Source: Phoronis australis (lineage: Eukaryota > Phoronida > Phoronidae). From it: a stretch of 64,000 nt of DNA. The stretch lies in assembly GCA_002633005.1 (NCBI GenBank), contig NMRA01000002.1:1453919-1517918 (forward strand), written 5' to 3'. The notes below the pieces were generated by a model. It saw nothing but the letters and a program-made list of their open reading frames with translations, was not told the origin of the DNA and searched no databases. This document shows, in pieces, positions 43,838 to 56,749 of the stretch (the first letter of the stretch is position 1; each line of letters opens with the position of its first letter). A program made the translations under genes and the position numbers.

Positions 43838-44226
43838 GTTAACCAATTTCAGTATAGCACAGCTATTTTGAAAGACCACTATTCGGTTCCCAAATTCCAA
43901 ACTCTCCTATTTGTGGAGGTAGAAACACACGTATTACTGACCTAGTTTTCAAAAAAGCCACTAACACACTTCCAAGCTGACTTCAACAAATACTGTAAAG
44001 AAAAATTCATCGCTCCCGACTCGTCTAATCCCCAACCCCAGTTTTGTTGTAACACACTGTGCAACAGTAAAACATTCTTGGAATCATGACTATACATGTA
44101 AAATAGCGATTACGACACCTGCGGGTTGAGTGCCCTAATAACACGCAGCATTACGGGTAAATACCCAAAACCAGAGAAGGCATTGCAGTAGTTTACAAAA
44201 CACTAACAAGAGCAACGCAGTGTTAG
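43838..44226. repeat. Dispersed repeat block shared with 62194-62584
   Basis: About 390 bp match 62194-62584 at roughly 95 percent by eye, starting at GGTTAACCAATTTCAGTATA and ending at GAGCAACGCAGTGTTA. The flanks differ on both sides, so this is a dispersed element rather than part of the larger segmental duplication. No coding function recognised. Confidence 0.8.
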
Positions 44227-45737
44227 ATGACGCAAGTGAAGCAAGGAGACCTTCCCCTAGATATGCCTGCATTCAGATACGTAACCAAGGGTGATCGCTT
44301 ATCACATGAATACTCCCATGCTGACCAACTACTTTCTTCTTCTCAATTTATTCCGATGTCAAAGAGACCTTTATTCATTAGCACCACCTAGTGACACAAC
44401 CATTAAACTAAGCTGGCCATTATGATAACGTAACTGAAAAGTGCCTGGTGCTGGCACGCATCTCAGCCATGCAACACAATGTCAAGCGCAATCAAAACCT
44501 CTGCCAAACAATGTTAACGATAATCAACAAAATATGAAAAACTAAAATGGCCAACAAAGGCGTTGTAGCACACACACTTCTCTCCACATAGGCACACCAA
44601 CAGCGAAACTCCTATTTGTTACCAAATATGAACATTTTAAATAAAAGTTGGGCAATTTATCCACACAATCACACACTCACATATATAATATATATCTAGG
44701 TAGACGACACTTTCTGGCCGCTGTGCCGTGCCAGTGCCGTTACATAGCTGCCAGTGCAGTTACATAGCGCAGCTGACACATGTATAGGTAAGAAATAGGC
44801 CTATACGAACAGACAAACACAAGTTGACATTTCCTGTCCACGTAGTGTTCAGAATCAATAGTCAGGAAGTAGACCAGTGTTGTCTAATGCTATACACATG
44901 CAACACTAAGTGCAGCAAGGAATCACATGTGAGCTCCCTGTTTCATTGGGTTGGGTTATAAATAACGTCAAATGAAAATAATTAGTCAACACTCATTTTA
45001 GCATGAAAATGTCACCAACATAGGACACAACAACGCGGACAAGTGAAATTTTATTTTCTCATTTTTCATAAAAGATACGGAGCTTCAATTCAAACTAATG
45101 CTTTACCATGCTCAAGTTCTGTGCCATAACTACCACCAGACAAACTTTTGAAAAACCGTGGCCATTAACAATGTTAGAACACCTTAAAAAATTAAAAAAG
45201 TACTTTTGGCAATTATTTTTGTCTGAAATTCCCGAGATTTTACTGTGACAACATAGAAACTGTTGCAAATTATATCATTTATATTTCGAGAAAATTCTAC
45301 AGACAAAATACGAACAAAGGTCACCCTGTTCTAACATTTTTTACCAGAAAGAAACACTGAAACCTATAGCACCAAACTTCATTCTTCAACAGGGCACAAA
45401 CACACAAAACAGTGCGAGGACACTGAAGCCAAAATTTCAATGCTGTAATCACGTACAACAACACGTAGACCAGTTCTATAATATAAGGGGCACACACACT
45501 TCAGGATTACGGAAAAAAGGAACACCACCAGTTTTGAAGGCCTTTTAGGCTCAATTTGGCATGTTTTATTCACTAACAAGATATTTTGAAGCTTTTTAGT
45601 AAATTTCTGTAAAAATGAAGTTAATCAAATAACAGTTCTTGAAACTGAAAGTTACAAAAATGACAGAAGGTCCAAACAACCCTAGTTCTTTAGCTTTCCA
45701 TTCTGACAGTTCACGAGTCGAGACACCCACAAGGGGA

Positions 45738-45945
45738 AAATCAACAATTGGTTGGACTTCAAACCACTTGCCTGGACATCAAAACCAGTCCGCTGGACTG
45801 CAAAACCAAATGGCCGGTGATCAAACGTGTTGTCCAGACTTCAAAGCGATGGTATCACTCAAAAGACTAGTTGGTTGGACCCAAAACACGGTGGCCGGTA
45901 CTATAACTAGTTGGTCGGTGATAAAACACGAAGGCCGGACTTACC
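45738..45945 (+). repeat. Degenerate 20-21 bp minisatellite, about ten units
   Basis: Successive units of the type GTTGGTTGGACTTCAAAACC follow one another with much variation (TTGCCTGGACATCAAAACCA, TCCGCTGGACTGCAAAACCA, TGGCCGGTGATCAAACGTG and so on). An open frame crosses them, but the unit length is not a constant multiple of three and the frame is probably incidental. Confidence 0.7.
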
Positions 45946-47431
45946 ATACTCAACGTCTCGCTTTGAATGTCTTGAATGATTCAAGTGACGTCAAAATTCC
46001 ATTTAATACCTTTCTAATATAAGTGCACTATCTAATTTTGTTGAACATTTTTCTGGTTCATTTCAAGTTAATACATTGCTCCACATAATGAAATTGTTAT
46101 TAACACAAACAATCTTCAGGGCTTGCAGATCGCCAATGGGACCTCAGATTTTGTTTGGCAACCTAATGAAAACCTCAAGACACCAAAAAGTTCCCAGACT
46201 ATTGTGAGTTGGAGAAATCAGGCAATCAAGAATTCATCTGTAATTCACTTCAAAATTTGTGGTTACCTCCAAATTTTAAAATTTACAAAAATGTTCCTTA
46301 TTCAATACCTTTGCTTCAGAGTTGTTCTAATTATTTCGCGAAATCAGTACTATCACATATCCAAGTACACATAACAGCAACAGGAAGTAATCAACGGGAG
46401 TTGAAGTTGTTCGGCAAAAACCCGTAGGGCTTGACCATGACACATGCACAAATAAAGTTTTGTGAACATCTGCTTCAGGTAGCAGCACAACAAAGAGGGC
46501 AAAAGATCTGCCGCAACACCCAAAAATGCCACAATACTTTTTCAAGGTATTTCTACTTCTAAGTGAATAAAATGCCCTACTGGTGCTTCCAGGAGTATCG
46601 CATTTTAAAAACCAGTTTTCTCCACTGAATAACAGGCATCAAACTCGTTCTCAAAATCCAGGATCCTTATAAGTAACTATTATTGCAGTTTTTGTTTAGT
46701 CCAACACGTCAACTAGTAAGTACCGTGCCACCGCACACAACCTTTCCACTTTTGGTGAGCTTATTTCCCATTTGAGGACCTGGGAACAGTCCAAGTCGCA
46801 TCTGGCCAGCTGACGTTATCCTCAGCAACTTACGGTACTACACAATGCGCCTTCAAAATAAATTACATAAAACTATTCCAAATTAAAGAGAATTCTATTA
46901 AGAAATAATTTTAACAGTGGAATTTCCAGTGGTGCACTTTCAAATTGATGGCCACAACTGAACAACACAATCGTACCAATGAGAGTACTTAAAAAGGAAA
47001 AATGTACTATCACAGACAGATAAGCTGCCACTAAGTTGTAGATTATACAATACTGTGAACAGTGCAAAGCACTTAACTTTTACTCTCACCAATTCTGGTA
47101 TATATGTTCAAGACTAATTCTACATCAACTGTAGGGCATCTCTGAAATCTGAAAAAGGCGAGTCTTAACGGATTTCTTTCACATATTTTCAAGCTTCTGT
47201 TTACGCAAAATGGCTCAATTTCAACACCTTTATAATTACAAATGAACCTCGTTCTTATTCTATGTCAATTTTTGGAAACATAAAAGTCACTGAAAATGGT
47301 AATTCTGTCTCCAAAAATTAGTCTACAGCATACATATTTATGTCTGCAAAAGGTTGAGAAGGGGGTTGAGGTTTAAGATCGTCCCTATAGCAATCTGGAA
47401 GCTCGCCATTCCAATTGCCTACAGAATTCTG

Positions 47432-47824
47432 GGCCCAGTCTCTAATCTTTATACTCGAAATGAACTCGAAATTATTTTTGTCAATTTCTCTGCTCCTTTT
47501 GTGTGAACTTAAGACAATTGGTTATCAGAGTGTGCTCGAATACATTATAGTTTATGCATAGGAGTTTCTAGTTCAAGTTTGCCCTTGAAGACCCTTATAT
47601 TCGTGCTCCAAACTCGATAAAAAACTCGAAATTTCGAGTTCAAACTCGAACTTATTGCTTTAATATTGGGTTTACAAACTTTGAACTAAGGGCAATAAAT
47701 TATCTACGTAAGTTATTGCGTACTCGAGCATAGAATAATAGATACTTATCTTGAGTTCGCCCAAAAGTAGAGTAGAAAATGCCAAACCTAATTTCGAGTT
47801 CCATTTCGAGTAAAAACATTGGAG
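47432..47824. mobile_element. Inverted-repeat element (family B) inserted only in unit A
   Basis: Terminal inverted repeats of about 43 bp: left GGGCCCAGTCTCTAATCTTT then ATACTCGAAATGAACTCGAA, and right, read inward, GGTCCCGGTCTCCAATGTTT then TTACTCGAAATGGAACTCGA. The corresponding site in unit B (near 54508) is empty and reads AATTCTGGTCTCTATAG. It has no open frame of note. This is a non-autonomous DNA transposon. Confidence 0.8.
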
Positions 47825-50357
47825 ACCGGGACCAGGTCTCTATAGAAAGTATGCCATTGTGAACCGACAAACAAATTAAAACGAATCTTATAGGCAAGCC
47901 TATAAGATAGAAATACATAAATTCATCAAAATCTATAGTCGACTATCTAGTTTTATAATTGCCTATACAAACTTATAGCTCAGGTTATAGAATATAACAG
48001 GTAAGCATAATAATTGCAAAGTGAAAAAGCTTGACTTGGATCTAGGCCACAATGCAAGGGGCACAAATGCCAGCGTTTTTTCCTGTTTTCAGTTGTGCCC
48101 GTAAAATTGAACTGGGGAAACGGGTAAATCTCGAATTTACATAGATATAAAAAGCCATTTTGTAAAAAACTTGGAGAAGCCCAAATTTCAGAAGAGTTAC
48201 CAGAACCTTTAATACCTTACAGTGCTCCCACCATACTGTAGTTCTTTCCTAATGTGAAGCTTTTGAGACAGCGCTTTAATTGAAGTCCTCTGTTGATGTA
48301 TTGATGCTTTATAGGAATAAATAGCTTAACAAAGTCCATGACCATACTGCTTGTGTGATAAGTATTAAAAGCATTGAATCGGTACCAAAAGGCCAAAATG
48401 TCCTAATTTGCTAAAGAAATGACGTATCTCCAAGGACTTCAAACTTGAAGCATAGGTTTTCAAACTCGACGTAAGTAACCCAAACACGCCACGACAAAAT
48501 TCAAGCTCCATGCTGTGACGAGACGAAACAAAAACACAATAAATACCACTACTTCAGAAATTCCGAACACAACACATGCGAACTGTAGGTGGAAATGAAC
48601 ATTTGTCAAACAGATATTCATATGCCAATCCAGTCAAGCAGCATATTTATTTCAATAACTTGTCCCTAAGACAGGAACCATAACTAAAAAATGGTCAATT
48701 ATGACCTGTACAGGGCACAAGGCCAGGCATTGACATTTACTTCTTAAGTCAATGCTAGCATGTACTATCTTACTTAGATCAGGTCAAATTATCTCCACAT
48801 GCAGCATTTTAAGAAAAAAAGCAATTGACGTTATCTTGTTATATCAGGCATCGTTTCTGCTTTTGAGAACTGGGCTTCATTTCATCTGCCTGCCCTTTTT
48901 GTGAATTGTCTCTTTGCAATACTACTTTTCAACAGACTCAAAAAATGTTGTCAATTTCTACATGTTTTAGACAAGCCACAAGATGGGATGGACCTGGTGA
49001 CAGCAGACACAGGCTAATTAGACCTCAGCAAGAGAATATTAACGAATTAATCAGGAATGGTATGAGGTGGCAGTGGCTCTCAATAATTTTTGAACCATGG
49101 TTGAATTAACTATTCCCAAATTTCATTAAAAATTGGGACCTTCCAAGTTAACTGGGCAGTTTGAGTTTTGTGTTGCGTGTGTAGACTATGAAAGGCATTT
49201 GCTTGATTTTTGACTCTGTTCTGACTCAGTAAACTGTTCATATTTTAAGGTTTTGTACACCCGGTTATAGAACACAGAGGTACAGCTGTCTACACCTGGT
49301 TTTTTAAACCCAAAACCAGCACAAAAAAATGAGATGCCACCTAAACAATTTCCCAACAGCAATTTGGAAGATTTCGTTTACTGTGGTGCTATTCCTTTTC
49401 AAACTCATAATGGGACAAATTTGTCAGATCATAAACATTACATGACATCACAGAAAACTTGAGGTGAACAATATGATGGAACACAATACTCGCCACTTGA
49501 GCTCTCTCCGCAATAGACAGCAAGGGTCCACTACAGCATCCATTTTGGTGTGAGTGCAGCAATCATATCAGAGTAAAAACTTGAAGGGGGATACAAAAGA
49601 AAGAATAGAGACTTTTAGCAAAACTTTTTGGGAGAATTCCACAAGCACATACGATTATTGAAGTTAAATCTGATGATCTCAAACACCAGGCCTGCATTCT
49701 GTAGACTCAAGAGACTTGGGGACAATGTAGAGTAACCAGGACTTCACAAGATATCACCAAGCATTACTACCACAGCATTTGATCACACCTAGCTTCACTC
49801 AATAAATTCTTGCAGTTACAGAATGTATTCCTAGTTAACCCTAGTCTTTCAGTTTTTAGTGATGTCACCGGATGTTTATAAGCAGACAAACATCCCACAA
49901 TGCAATTGAAAAACAGCCATCAGTGCCACTAGAGAGCAACTCTTGCTGAAATGAATGTCACAATACTTGCACGGGGCTAGTGCGAGTTTCTGAGTAACAA
50001 ATAATATTTGAAAAAGCCATCACTTGTATTTATTCAAAAATACGAAAGAAGGAAAAATGCCCATTCTAGAAGGCAGAAGCTGCTTCTATAATTTTTAGAA
50101 AGAAGTTGTGAAATTTTGAATGAATGAAAAGATGAAATTTTAAAAGATGTTCAACACCAGAAGGAAGTTCCATGGTAGAATAATGAGTTTTAGTAATATG
50201 TCATGTTCCTTCCATGTTACATAATAACTCGTAAAACTACCAAGTAATTAAACTAAATTTCAAATAACATGAACATGAACATGCGGCTATTATTTAATAC
50301 CCGGTAGTTTTAATTTAACACCACCACTCTAATTTCAAACACCGCCATACTGAAGTC

Positions 50358-50364
50358 TATAAAA
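50358..50364 (+). promoter_or_regulatory. TATA box of repeat-peptide gene A
   Basis: TATAAAA lies in a block conserved between the two paralogous units. It is 459 bp before the start codon, with a plausible donor (CTGCTG|GTCAGT, near 50430) and an acceptor (TTTTCAAG|GTAACC, near 50818) between them, so a short 5' untranslated exon is likely. Confidence 0.6.
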
Positions 50365-50660
50365 CCAACATTGACTTCTGAATAAACTGACAGAAAAGAC
50401 TTCCGACTTCACTGAAATTTCTCCTGCTGGTCAGTATCCTAAAGTTTTGCTACGTATTTGTGTTCACAAAAATTTTGACACATCCTGGCAATCCTTCATT
50501 TAAAGGCAGATTACTGGTTTCAAGAAATTGTGAGCTTTGACCAATAAAAACAAAATTGGTTGTTTTTGTAATTTCACTACAAATCACCAATTTTCGCTGT
50601 TGTCTACCACCCATTTGCTGAAGTTTTACATTTAACATAGTCCCCTATTTAGGGGAAGTG

Positions 50661-50700
50661 AGTTAGCTCAGCTAATGGGTTCGAAACCAAGCTACTGCTG
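50661..50700 (+). other. Truncated tRNA-like relic (A and B box) in the 5' intron of gene A
   Basis: The sequence TTAGCTCAGCTAATGG is followed directly by GTTCGAAACC. These resemble the D-arm (A box) and T-arm (B box) of a tRNA, but the anticodon arm that should separate them is missing. It is conserved in unit B near 59514-59555. It is a decayed tRNA-derived fragment, not a working tRNA. Confidence 0.45.
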
Positions 50701-50822
50701 ACTTCTGCTAAAACATTTTTCTCATTGACAATGTTCCTTTAATCTATCATGTATAGCATACTGTCATTAAGATATTTTGTATGTTGCGATAACACCATTT
50801 CTACTTTGTTTTCAAGGTAACC

Positions 50823-52121
50823 ATGAAGAACGCTGCAGTTTTCCTCACTTTGGTAATCACAGCAGTGGCGACTATAACGTAAGTATTTCTAAGCAATTTG
50901 ACACACTTTAATTTAAACCTCATTTTTTAAATTTTCGCATTGTATATTTCAATCTTTGCATAATTACAAATCTGCAAAACTTGTGGGGCTCACCAAATTG
51001 ATATTCCTTTCAGCCTCAGAAACAGAGGCACCTCTGGCAAGAGTGTGAAATCTACCTAAGTTACTAAAAAGCTACCTTTAATTGAAAACATTTATTTCGT
51101 AGCACGATATCAGTTTTACATTATAAGGTCTTTAATAACATTTCCTGGTTTTCTGATTCCCCTTTGTAAGCATAAGAGAACGATTTTTTGGGAACCACAC
51201 ATTTTAGAATTTTTTGTAGTGTCAATTTTTCGGTTGTTTTATTTTAATGACCCTAGCGTTATAAGTAAAAGACCAAATGGTCACCAAGTTGAGTAATTTT
51301 AGTTTAAACAGCATCCCCAAAAGAATGCACAATTCGACCTCAAGAGCACGCCAAACCACTTTAGTTAAAAATTCATCACCGATAGAAAAAATGTTGAAAT
51401 GAGCTTTGGGGGCTTAGAAACATGACCACACTCATCCCATCAAGAATCGATGAATTAATGCCAAATGAGTAGGCAACTTGAGTCACAGGCAACGCATGCA
51501 TGGGCCATTTTCAAACCAGCAATTTTAGGGTAGACCAACCCCAATTAACTCTGCAGTTTTCTTGAGTGGCTGATGGTTTTAATATTATTTTATAGTTTAA
51601 TATAGTTTAATATAGTTTAATATAGTTTTAATATTATTTTATAGTTTAATAAGTTTTAATATAGTTTTAATATTATTTTTGGTAATGGAAATAGAACACT
51701 ATCACAGCAAGGAGCATTATGACACCGATTTTATTACTAGAGTGAAAAAAGGCCAACTCGATTTTCGCATTTTGGCGAGTAACACAAGCGTGAAATGCTG
51801 CTTAAATAAATTCAAGTGAAACTTAAAGATGTCAGACCAAAGCATATTTCTTTTCAACATAGTGTCGTCCGCGCTTTTACTGCTGGATCTGGCAATCTTG
51901 GTGGCGCAAAAATTGCTCGGAGTGCAGAAGCCGACATGGATTCACAGATCAGTTCTCTCGATGCTTTTGGTAATATTGGTGGCGCAAGAATTGCAAGGAG
52001 TGCAGAAGCCGACATGGATTCACAGATTAGTTCTCTCGATGCTTTTGGTAATATTGGTGGGGCAAGAATTGCTCGGAGTGCAGACGCCGACATGGATTCA
52101 CAGATCAGTTCTCTCGAATGA
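50823..52121 (+). CDS. Small secreted protein of 26-residue repeats, paralogue A (two exons)
   Basis: Exon 1 (50823-50878) encodes a hydrophobic leader MKNAAVFLTLVITAVATI and ends at a perfect GTAAGT donor. Exon 2 (51863-52121), after TTTCAACATAG, joins in phase 2. The product is 104 aa. A signal peptide is predicted by eye with cleavage after V-R-A (residue 23). The mature part is three units of the type FGNIGGARIARSAEADMDSQ plus ISSLDA, 78 nt each, almost identical in DNA. There are no cysteines or dibasic sites. Possible processing at single Arg or after the ARIAR motif would release repeated peptides. Repeated secreted units suggest a peptide precursor (neuropeptide or structural or defence peptide). 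A pedal-peptide/orcokinin relation is possible but weak. I do not recognise the family. Confidence 0.72.
51590..51682. repeat. AT-rich minisatellite (TTTAATATAGT type) in intron of gene A
   Basis: Repeats of ATAGTTTAAT and ATAGTTTTAATATT fill about 90 bp. The equivalent tract in unit B (60430-60595) is about 165 bp, so the array has changed length since the duplication. Confidence 0.85.
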
Positions 52122-53689
52122 GACAGTCTGAGCATCAAACATGAGAAGAGGTCAGTCAAATTTTGTTTGGTACGGTTTAAAAGCACCACTTGTGACTGTG
52201 AGTTTATGCTTCTCAATAGGTCTACTCATGTCCAATGTGAGTCCAAACATAGACTAGGAACATCCATCAGTTTAAATGGAACAATACCTTATATTCTGAA
52301 AGACTTATTAACACTTTTTTCTCCAATGTTGGCAAATGATTTATATTTTTATGAGAATGGTGATTTATTGTCAAAGACCAGATGTCTTGAAGTGGTTTGC
52401 CTTTTAACTTTAGTTATTGTAGTAGTCATTGCTGCCACTTCTAAACCACTATGTACTGAGCAAGCGGTTGTTGCATATAATGATGCTATAATGCATACAA
52501 AGGTGTGCTGTCGGGTTTTAATTTATTTCACCTATTTTTAATACATATTTTTGATTTTCAGAGAAACATCGAATTGAGAAAGAACAGCCAGATGTTTGAA
52601 ATTTGAATAATGGTTCACAGATATTCGGTAATAAAATTAAATCCTTCGACAAAGTTGATTTATTTTGTCAACACCTAAGTATTTTGAGTTAAAGCTAATA
52701 ACAAGGGTTCCAAAATTTGATAACCAGTTTTCTTCACTAATAACAGGCATCAAACTGATTCTCAAAACCCAGGACCACTGTACGTGACAATTGCCATATT
52801 TTTCACGATCAACTAGTGCACATTCATGGGACTGTCTGATGCACTTGTGAGTGTTGGTCGGTATGAACGAATATCTTCCAACCTCGAACAATGCAAGCTA
52901 ACTTCACAGTAAACAAGTGGATTTAACAGCAAAGCAACAATGCCTCTATGCAGTATGATGAAAATCCAACCAGGACTTTTGAAGATACAGAGGTAAACGT
53001 AAACAACTAAAATTGCCCCTAGGGGCCACACCGGTAGTCGGATCTGTCTGAAAGTTCACTCATGCCGTCCCATCCACGGTAGGAAGACATGTGCAAAATT
53101 TCACGAAGATATGTCAAGGCGTTTTAGAGATAGAGCAGCAGACGCCGGCCGGCCAGATGGAGATGAGGGCATAATGCATCCACATATAAATATGTGGGCG
53201 CACAAAAAGGCAGCCTCCCCTTAAGTACCTTATCGGCAAGACCTTACATTTGGCAAAATATCCACAGTTATCAAAGACAAATGAAAATAACTAAGTGTGC
53301 GTCTCCTAAAAGAATGAAATGATTGGCAACCATGGACTTTCATATCTGTCATTGGGTCACTTGATCATGTCTTTAGATAGAATTTAGCAAAAACAAAGTA
53401 CTTTCATAGAAATTATAACGATTTACATGCCTTGACCAAACACTTTTGGATAAAAGTATTCAACATGAAAATTCAAGCCTGCTATCATAACTTTCTAAAT
53501 CAACATTTTGATTTGTTAATGTTTGCTTTGGCTACTATTTCATTATTTCACCAATCTTAAGCAAGCAAACGTGCAACACTTTGAAAACAATTCTGTTTTG
53601 GAGAATTCAAACCTCAGAATCACAAACTTTTAGCATTTGAGGTATAATGTTCCAGAGCAAGATAAAATTTTAATATTTTTCTAAGGTAA
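52122..53689. other. 3' flank of gene A and spacer between units, no gene
   Basis: To 52957 this is the downstream part of unit A. The spacer 52958-53689 is unrelated to either unit. It contains a repeat-like stretch near 53060-53220 (ending CATAATGCATCCACATATAA then GTGGGCGCA) that resembles 5950-6005. No exon is supported. Confidence 0.55.
52712..52770. repeat. Foldback element, family C, copy in unit A
   Basis: The arms TTTGATAACCAGTTTT and CAAACTGATTCTCAAAA flank a loop with CACTAATAACAGGCAT, a decayed inverse copy of the element at 34440-34539. The paralogous copy in unit B is at 61693-61752, so this insertion predates the segmental duplication. A third, independent insertion at 46602-46663 lies inside the unit A-only segment. 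Confidence 0.75.
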
Positions 53690-56600
53690 GTAATACTATC
53701 TAATAACCTTTTTGAATATTTTTCAGGTTCATTTTAAGTTAATACTTTACTCCACACAATGAAATTGTTTTTAACACAAACAATCTTCAGGGCTCGACTT
53801 GAGGCCTTGCAGATCGCCAATGGGACCTCAAATTTTGTTTGGCAACCTAATGAAAACCTCAAGACATCAAGTCGCATCTGGCCAGCTGACCTTATCCTAA
53901 GCAACTTACTGTATACACAATGCTCCTTCAAAATAAATTACATAAAACTATTCCAAATTAAAGAGAATCCTATTAAGAAATAATTATAACCTTGGAATTT
54001 CCAGTGGTGCACTTTCAAATTGACAGCCACAACTGAACAACACAATCGTACCAATGAGAGTACTTCAAAAGGAAAAATGTACTATCACAGACAGATAAGC
54101 TGCCACTAAGTTGCAGATTATACAACAATACTGTGAACAGTGCAAAGCACTGAACTTTTACTTTCATCAATTCCGGTATATGTGTTTAAGCCTAATTCTA
54201 CATCGACTGTAGGGCATCTCTGAAATCTGAAACAGGCGAGTCTTAACGAATTTTTTCAGATATTTTCAAGCTTCTGTTTACGCAAAATGGCTTAATTTCA
54301 ATAACCTTTATAATTACAAATGAACCTCGTTCTTATTCTATGTCCAGTTTTTGGAAACATAAAAGTCACTGAAAATAGTAATTCTGTCTCCAAAATTAGT
54401 CTACGGCATACATATTTATGTCTGCAAAAGGTTGAGATGGGGGTTGAGGTTTAAGATCGCCCCTATAGCAATCTGGAAGCTCGCCGTTCCAATTGCCTAC
54501 AGAATTCTGGTCTCTATAGAAAGTTTGCCATTGTGAACGGACAAACAAATTAAAAGGAATCTTATAGGCAAGCGTATAAGATAGAAATAGATAAATTCAT
54601 CAAAATCTATAGTCGACTATCTAGTTTCATAATTGCCTATACGAACTTGTATCTAGGCCATAACGCAAGAGGCACAAGTGTCAGCGTTTTTTCCTGTTTT
54701 CAGTTGTGCCCGTAAAATGGAACTAGGGAAACGGATAAATCTCACAGAAAAGTTGTCAAAATATCCACAATGACACGTATTCGGTGCAATAGATTTTAAA
54801 ATAATGTACTATGTGCCAATCCCTATTCATAGCAATTTCTTTAATAGTGTGAAAAACAATTGAACAATATACACAACCAGAACCTATATTTCTATTATAC
54901 AACAGTACAATCTCACCAATTTCGGACATAAATAATTGCCAAAATTACCTTATTTTATTTTCAAGGCCTTCCAACACCAAATGCTGTGAATGACCAGTTT
55001 TTCAAAATATATTCTGCAATGGAGCAGAACTTAAACACGGTTAGCACGCTACCTATCCTTCATGAAAAAAATGAGACGATACTTACCAATGTCTGCTATA
55101 TTGTGTTCTAAATTGGTGAAACTGTACAGTATCACTGATCTTACATCCAGGCTCTCATAGGCAAAACAATGCTTATTTTGGGAATATCAATGTATCACTT
55201 GTCAATATAAGGCCATCGCTTTATAGGCGAAATAAAGCAGTTTCTGGTAACACTTAAAATGGTCCCGAATATAAGGTCAAGGCCACGTATGCGGGACTAA
55301 TAACAATCCACATTACGCAACAGTGATTGCAAAATTTTTAGTAATCGAAACAAATAACCAATGTAAGCACCGTTATATCAAGATTAATTTTATTTTAAAT
55401 GAATGTACCTGGAACAAATAACCGGTATGATATATTAAACGCCGTTATATCACGTTTAATAAATTAAACTGTAATGAACTCGAAACAAAGAACGATTATA
55501 TTATATTAAGCTTGATTTAATAATTTAAACTTAAATGAATATCAGCTGTGACTCTTCATGAACTAACCAAAGGCAGTCAGGGCTATTGTTTAAAACTGTG
55601 TGAGAAAAACAACAAATATTGCCTTCATATCAGGTGAAACTATGTCATTACAATTTTTTCGAATTTACATAGAAATAAAAAGCCATTTTGTAAAAAACTT
55701 GGAGAAGTCCAAATTTCAGAAGAGTTACCAGAACCTTTAATACCTTACAGTGCTCACACAATTCAATAGTTCTTTCCTAATGTGAAGCTTTTGAGACAGC
55801 GCTTTAACTGAAGTCCTCTGTTGATGTATTGGTGCTTTATAGGAATAAATAGCTTAACAAAGTCCATGACCATACTGCTTGTGTGATAAGTATTGAAAGC
55901 ATTGAATCGGTACCAAAAGGCCAAAAATGTCCTAATTTGCTAAAGAAATGACGTATCTCCAAGGACTTCAAACTCGAAGCACAGGTTTTCAAACTCGACG
56001 TAAGTAACCCAAACACGCCACGACAAAATTCAAGCTCCATGCTGTGACGAGACGAAACAAAAACACAATAAATACCACTACTTCAGAAATTCCAAACACA
56101 ACACATGCGAACTGTAGGTGGAAACGAACATTTATCAAACAGATATTCATACGCCAATCCAGTCAAGCAGCATCTTTATTTTAATAACTTGTCCCCAAGA
56201 CAGGAGCCATAACTAAAAAATGGTCAATTATGACCTGTACAGGGCACAAGGCCAGGCACTGACATTTACTTCTTAAAACAACGCTAGCATGTACGATCTT
56301 ACTTAGATCAGGTCAAAGTATCTCCATATGCATTATTTCCAGAGAAAAAGCAATTGACGTTATCTTGTAATATCAGGCATCGTTTCTGCTTTTGAGAACT
56401 GGGCTTCATTTCATTTGCCTGCCCTTTTTGTGAATTGTCCCTTTGCCATACTACTTTTCAACAGACTCAAAAAATGCTGTCAATTTCTACATGTTTCAGG
56501 TGAGCCACAAGATGGGATGGACCTGGTGACAGCAGACACAGGCTAATTAGACCTCAGCAAGAGAATATGAACTAATTAATTCAGGAGTGGCATGAGGTGG

Positions 56601-56749
56601 CAGTGGCTCTCAATACTTTTTGAACCATGGTTGAATTAACTATTCCCAAATTTCATTAAAAATTGGGACCTTCCAGGTTAACTGGGCAATTTGAGTTTGG
56701 TGTTACGCGTGTAGACTACGAAAGGCATTTGCTTGATTTTTGACTGTTC

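Larger units (their letters stand above)
40585..46029. other. Repeat-rich stretch upstream of PI4KB with no supported gene
   Basis: The PI4KB promoter and any 5' untranslated exon should lie in the left part of this stretch; I cannot place them. I see two family A elements (42420-42660, 45005-45245), a repeat block shared with 62194-62584 (43838-44226) and a degenerate minisatellite (45738-45945). Open frames at 42125-42382 and 43533-43823 have no recognised homology. Confidence 0.55.
46030..52957. repeat. Tandem segmental duplication, unit A
   Basis: This 6.9-kb unit is collinear with 53690-61940. Identity by eye is about 95 percent outside insertions. Unit A alone carries about 600 bp at 46188-46793 and an inverted-repeat element at 47432-47824. 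It ends at CAATGCCTCTATGCAGTATG, beyond which A and B diverge. No N lies between the units, and 733 bp of unrelated sequence separates them, so a true tandem duplication is likely. Confidence 0.85.

Noticed and set aside
51829-52131. Second plus-strand frame through the repeats (and 60766-61065)
   Set aside because: Same reason: it is a shadow frame kept open by the repeat period, and its start lies in intron sequence.
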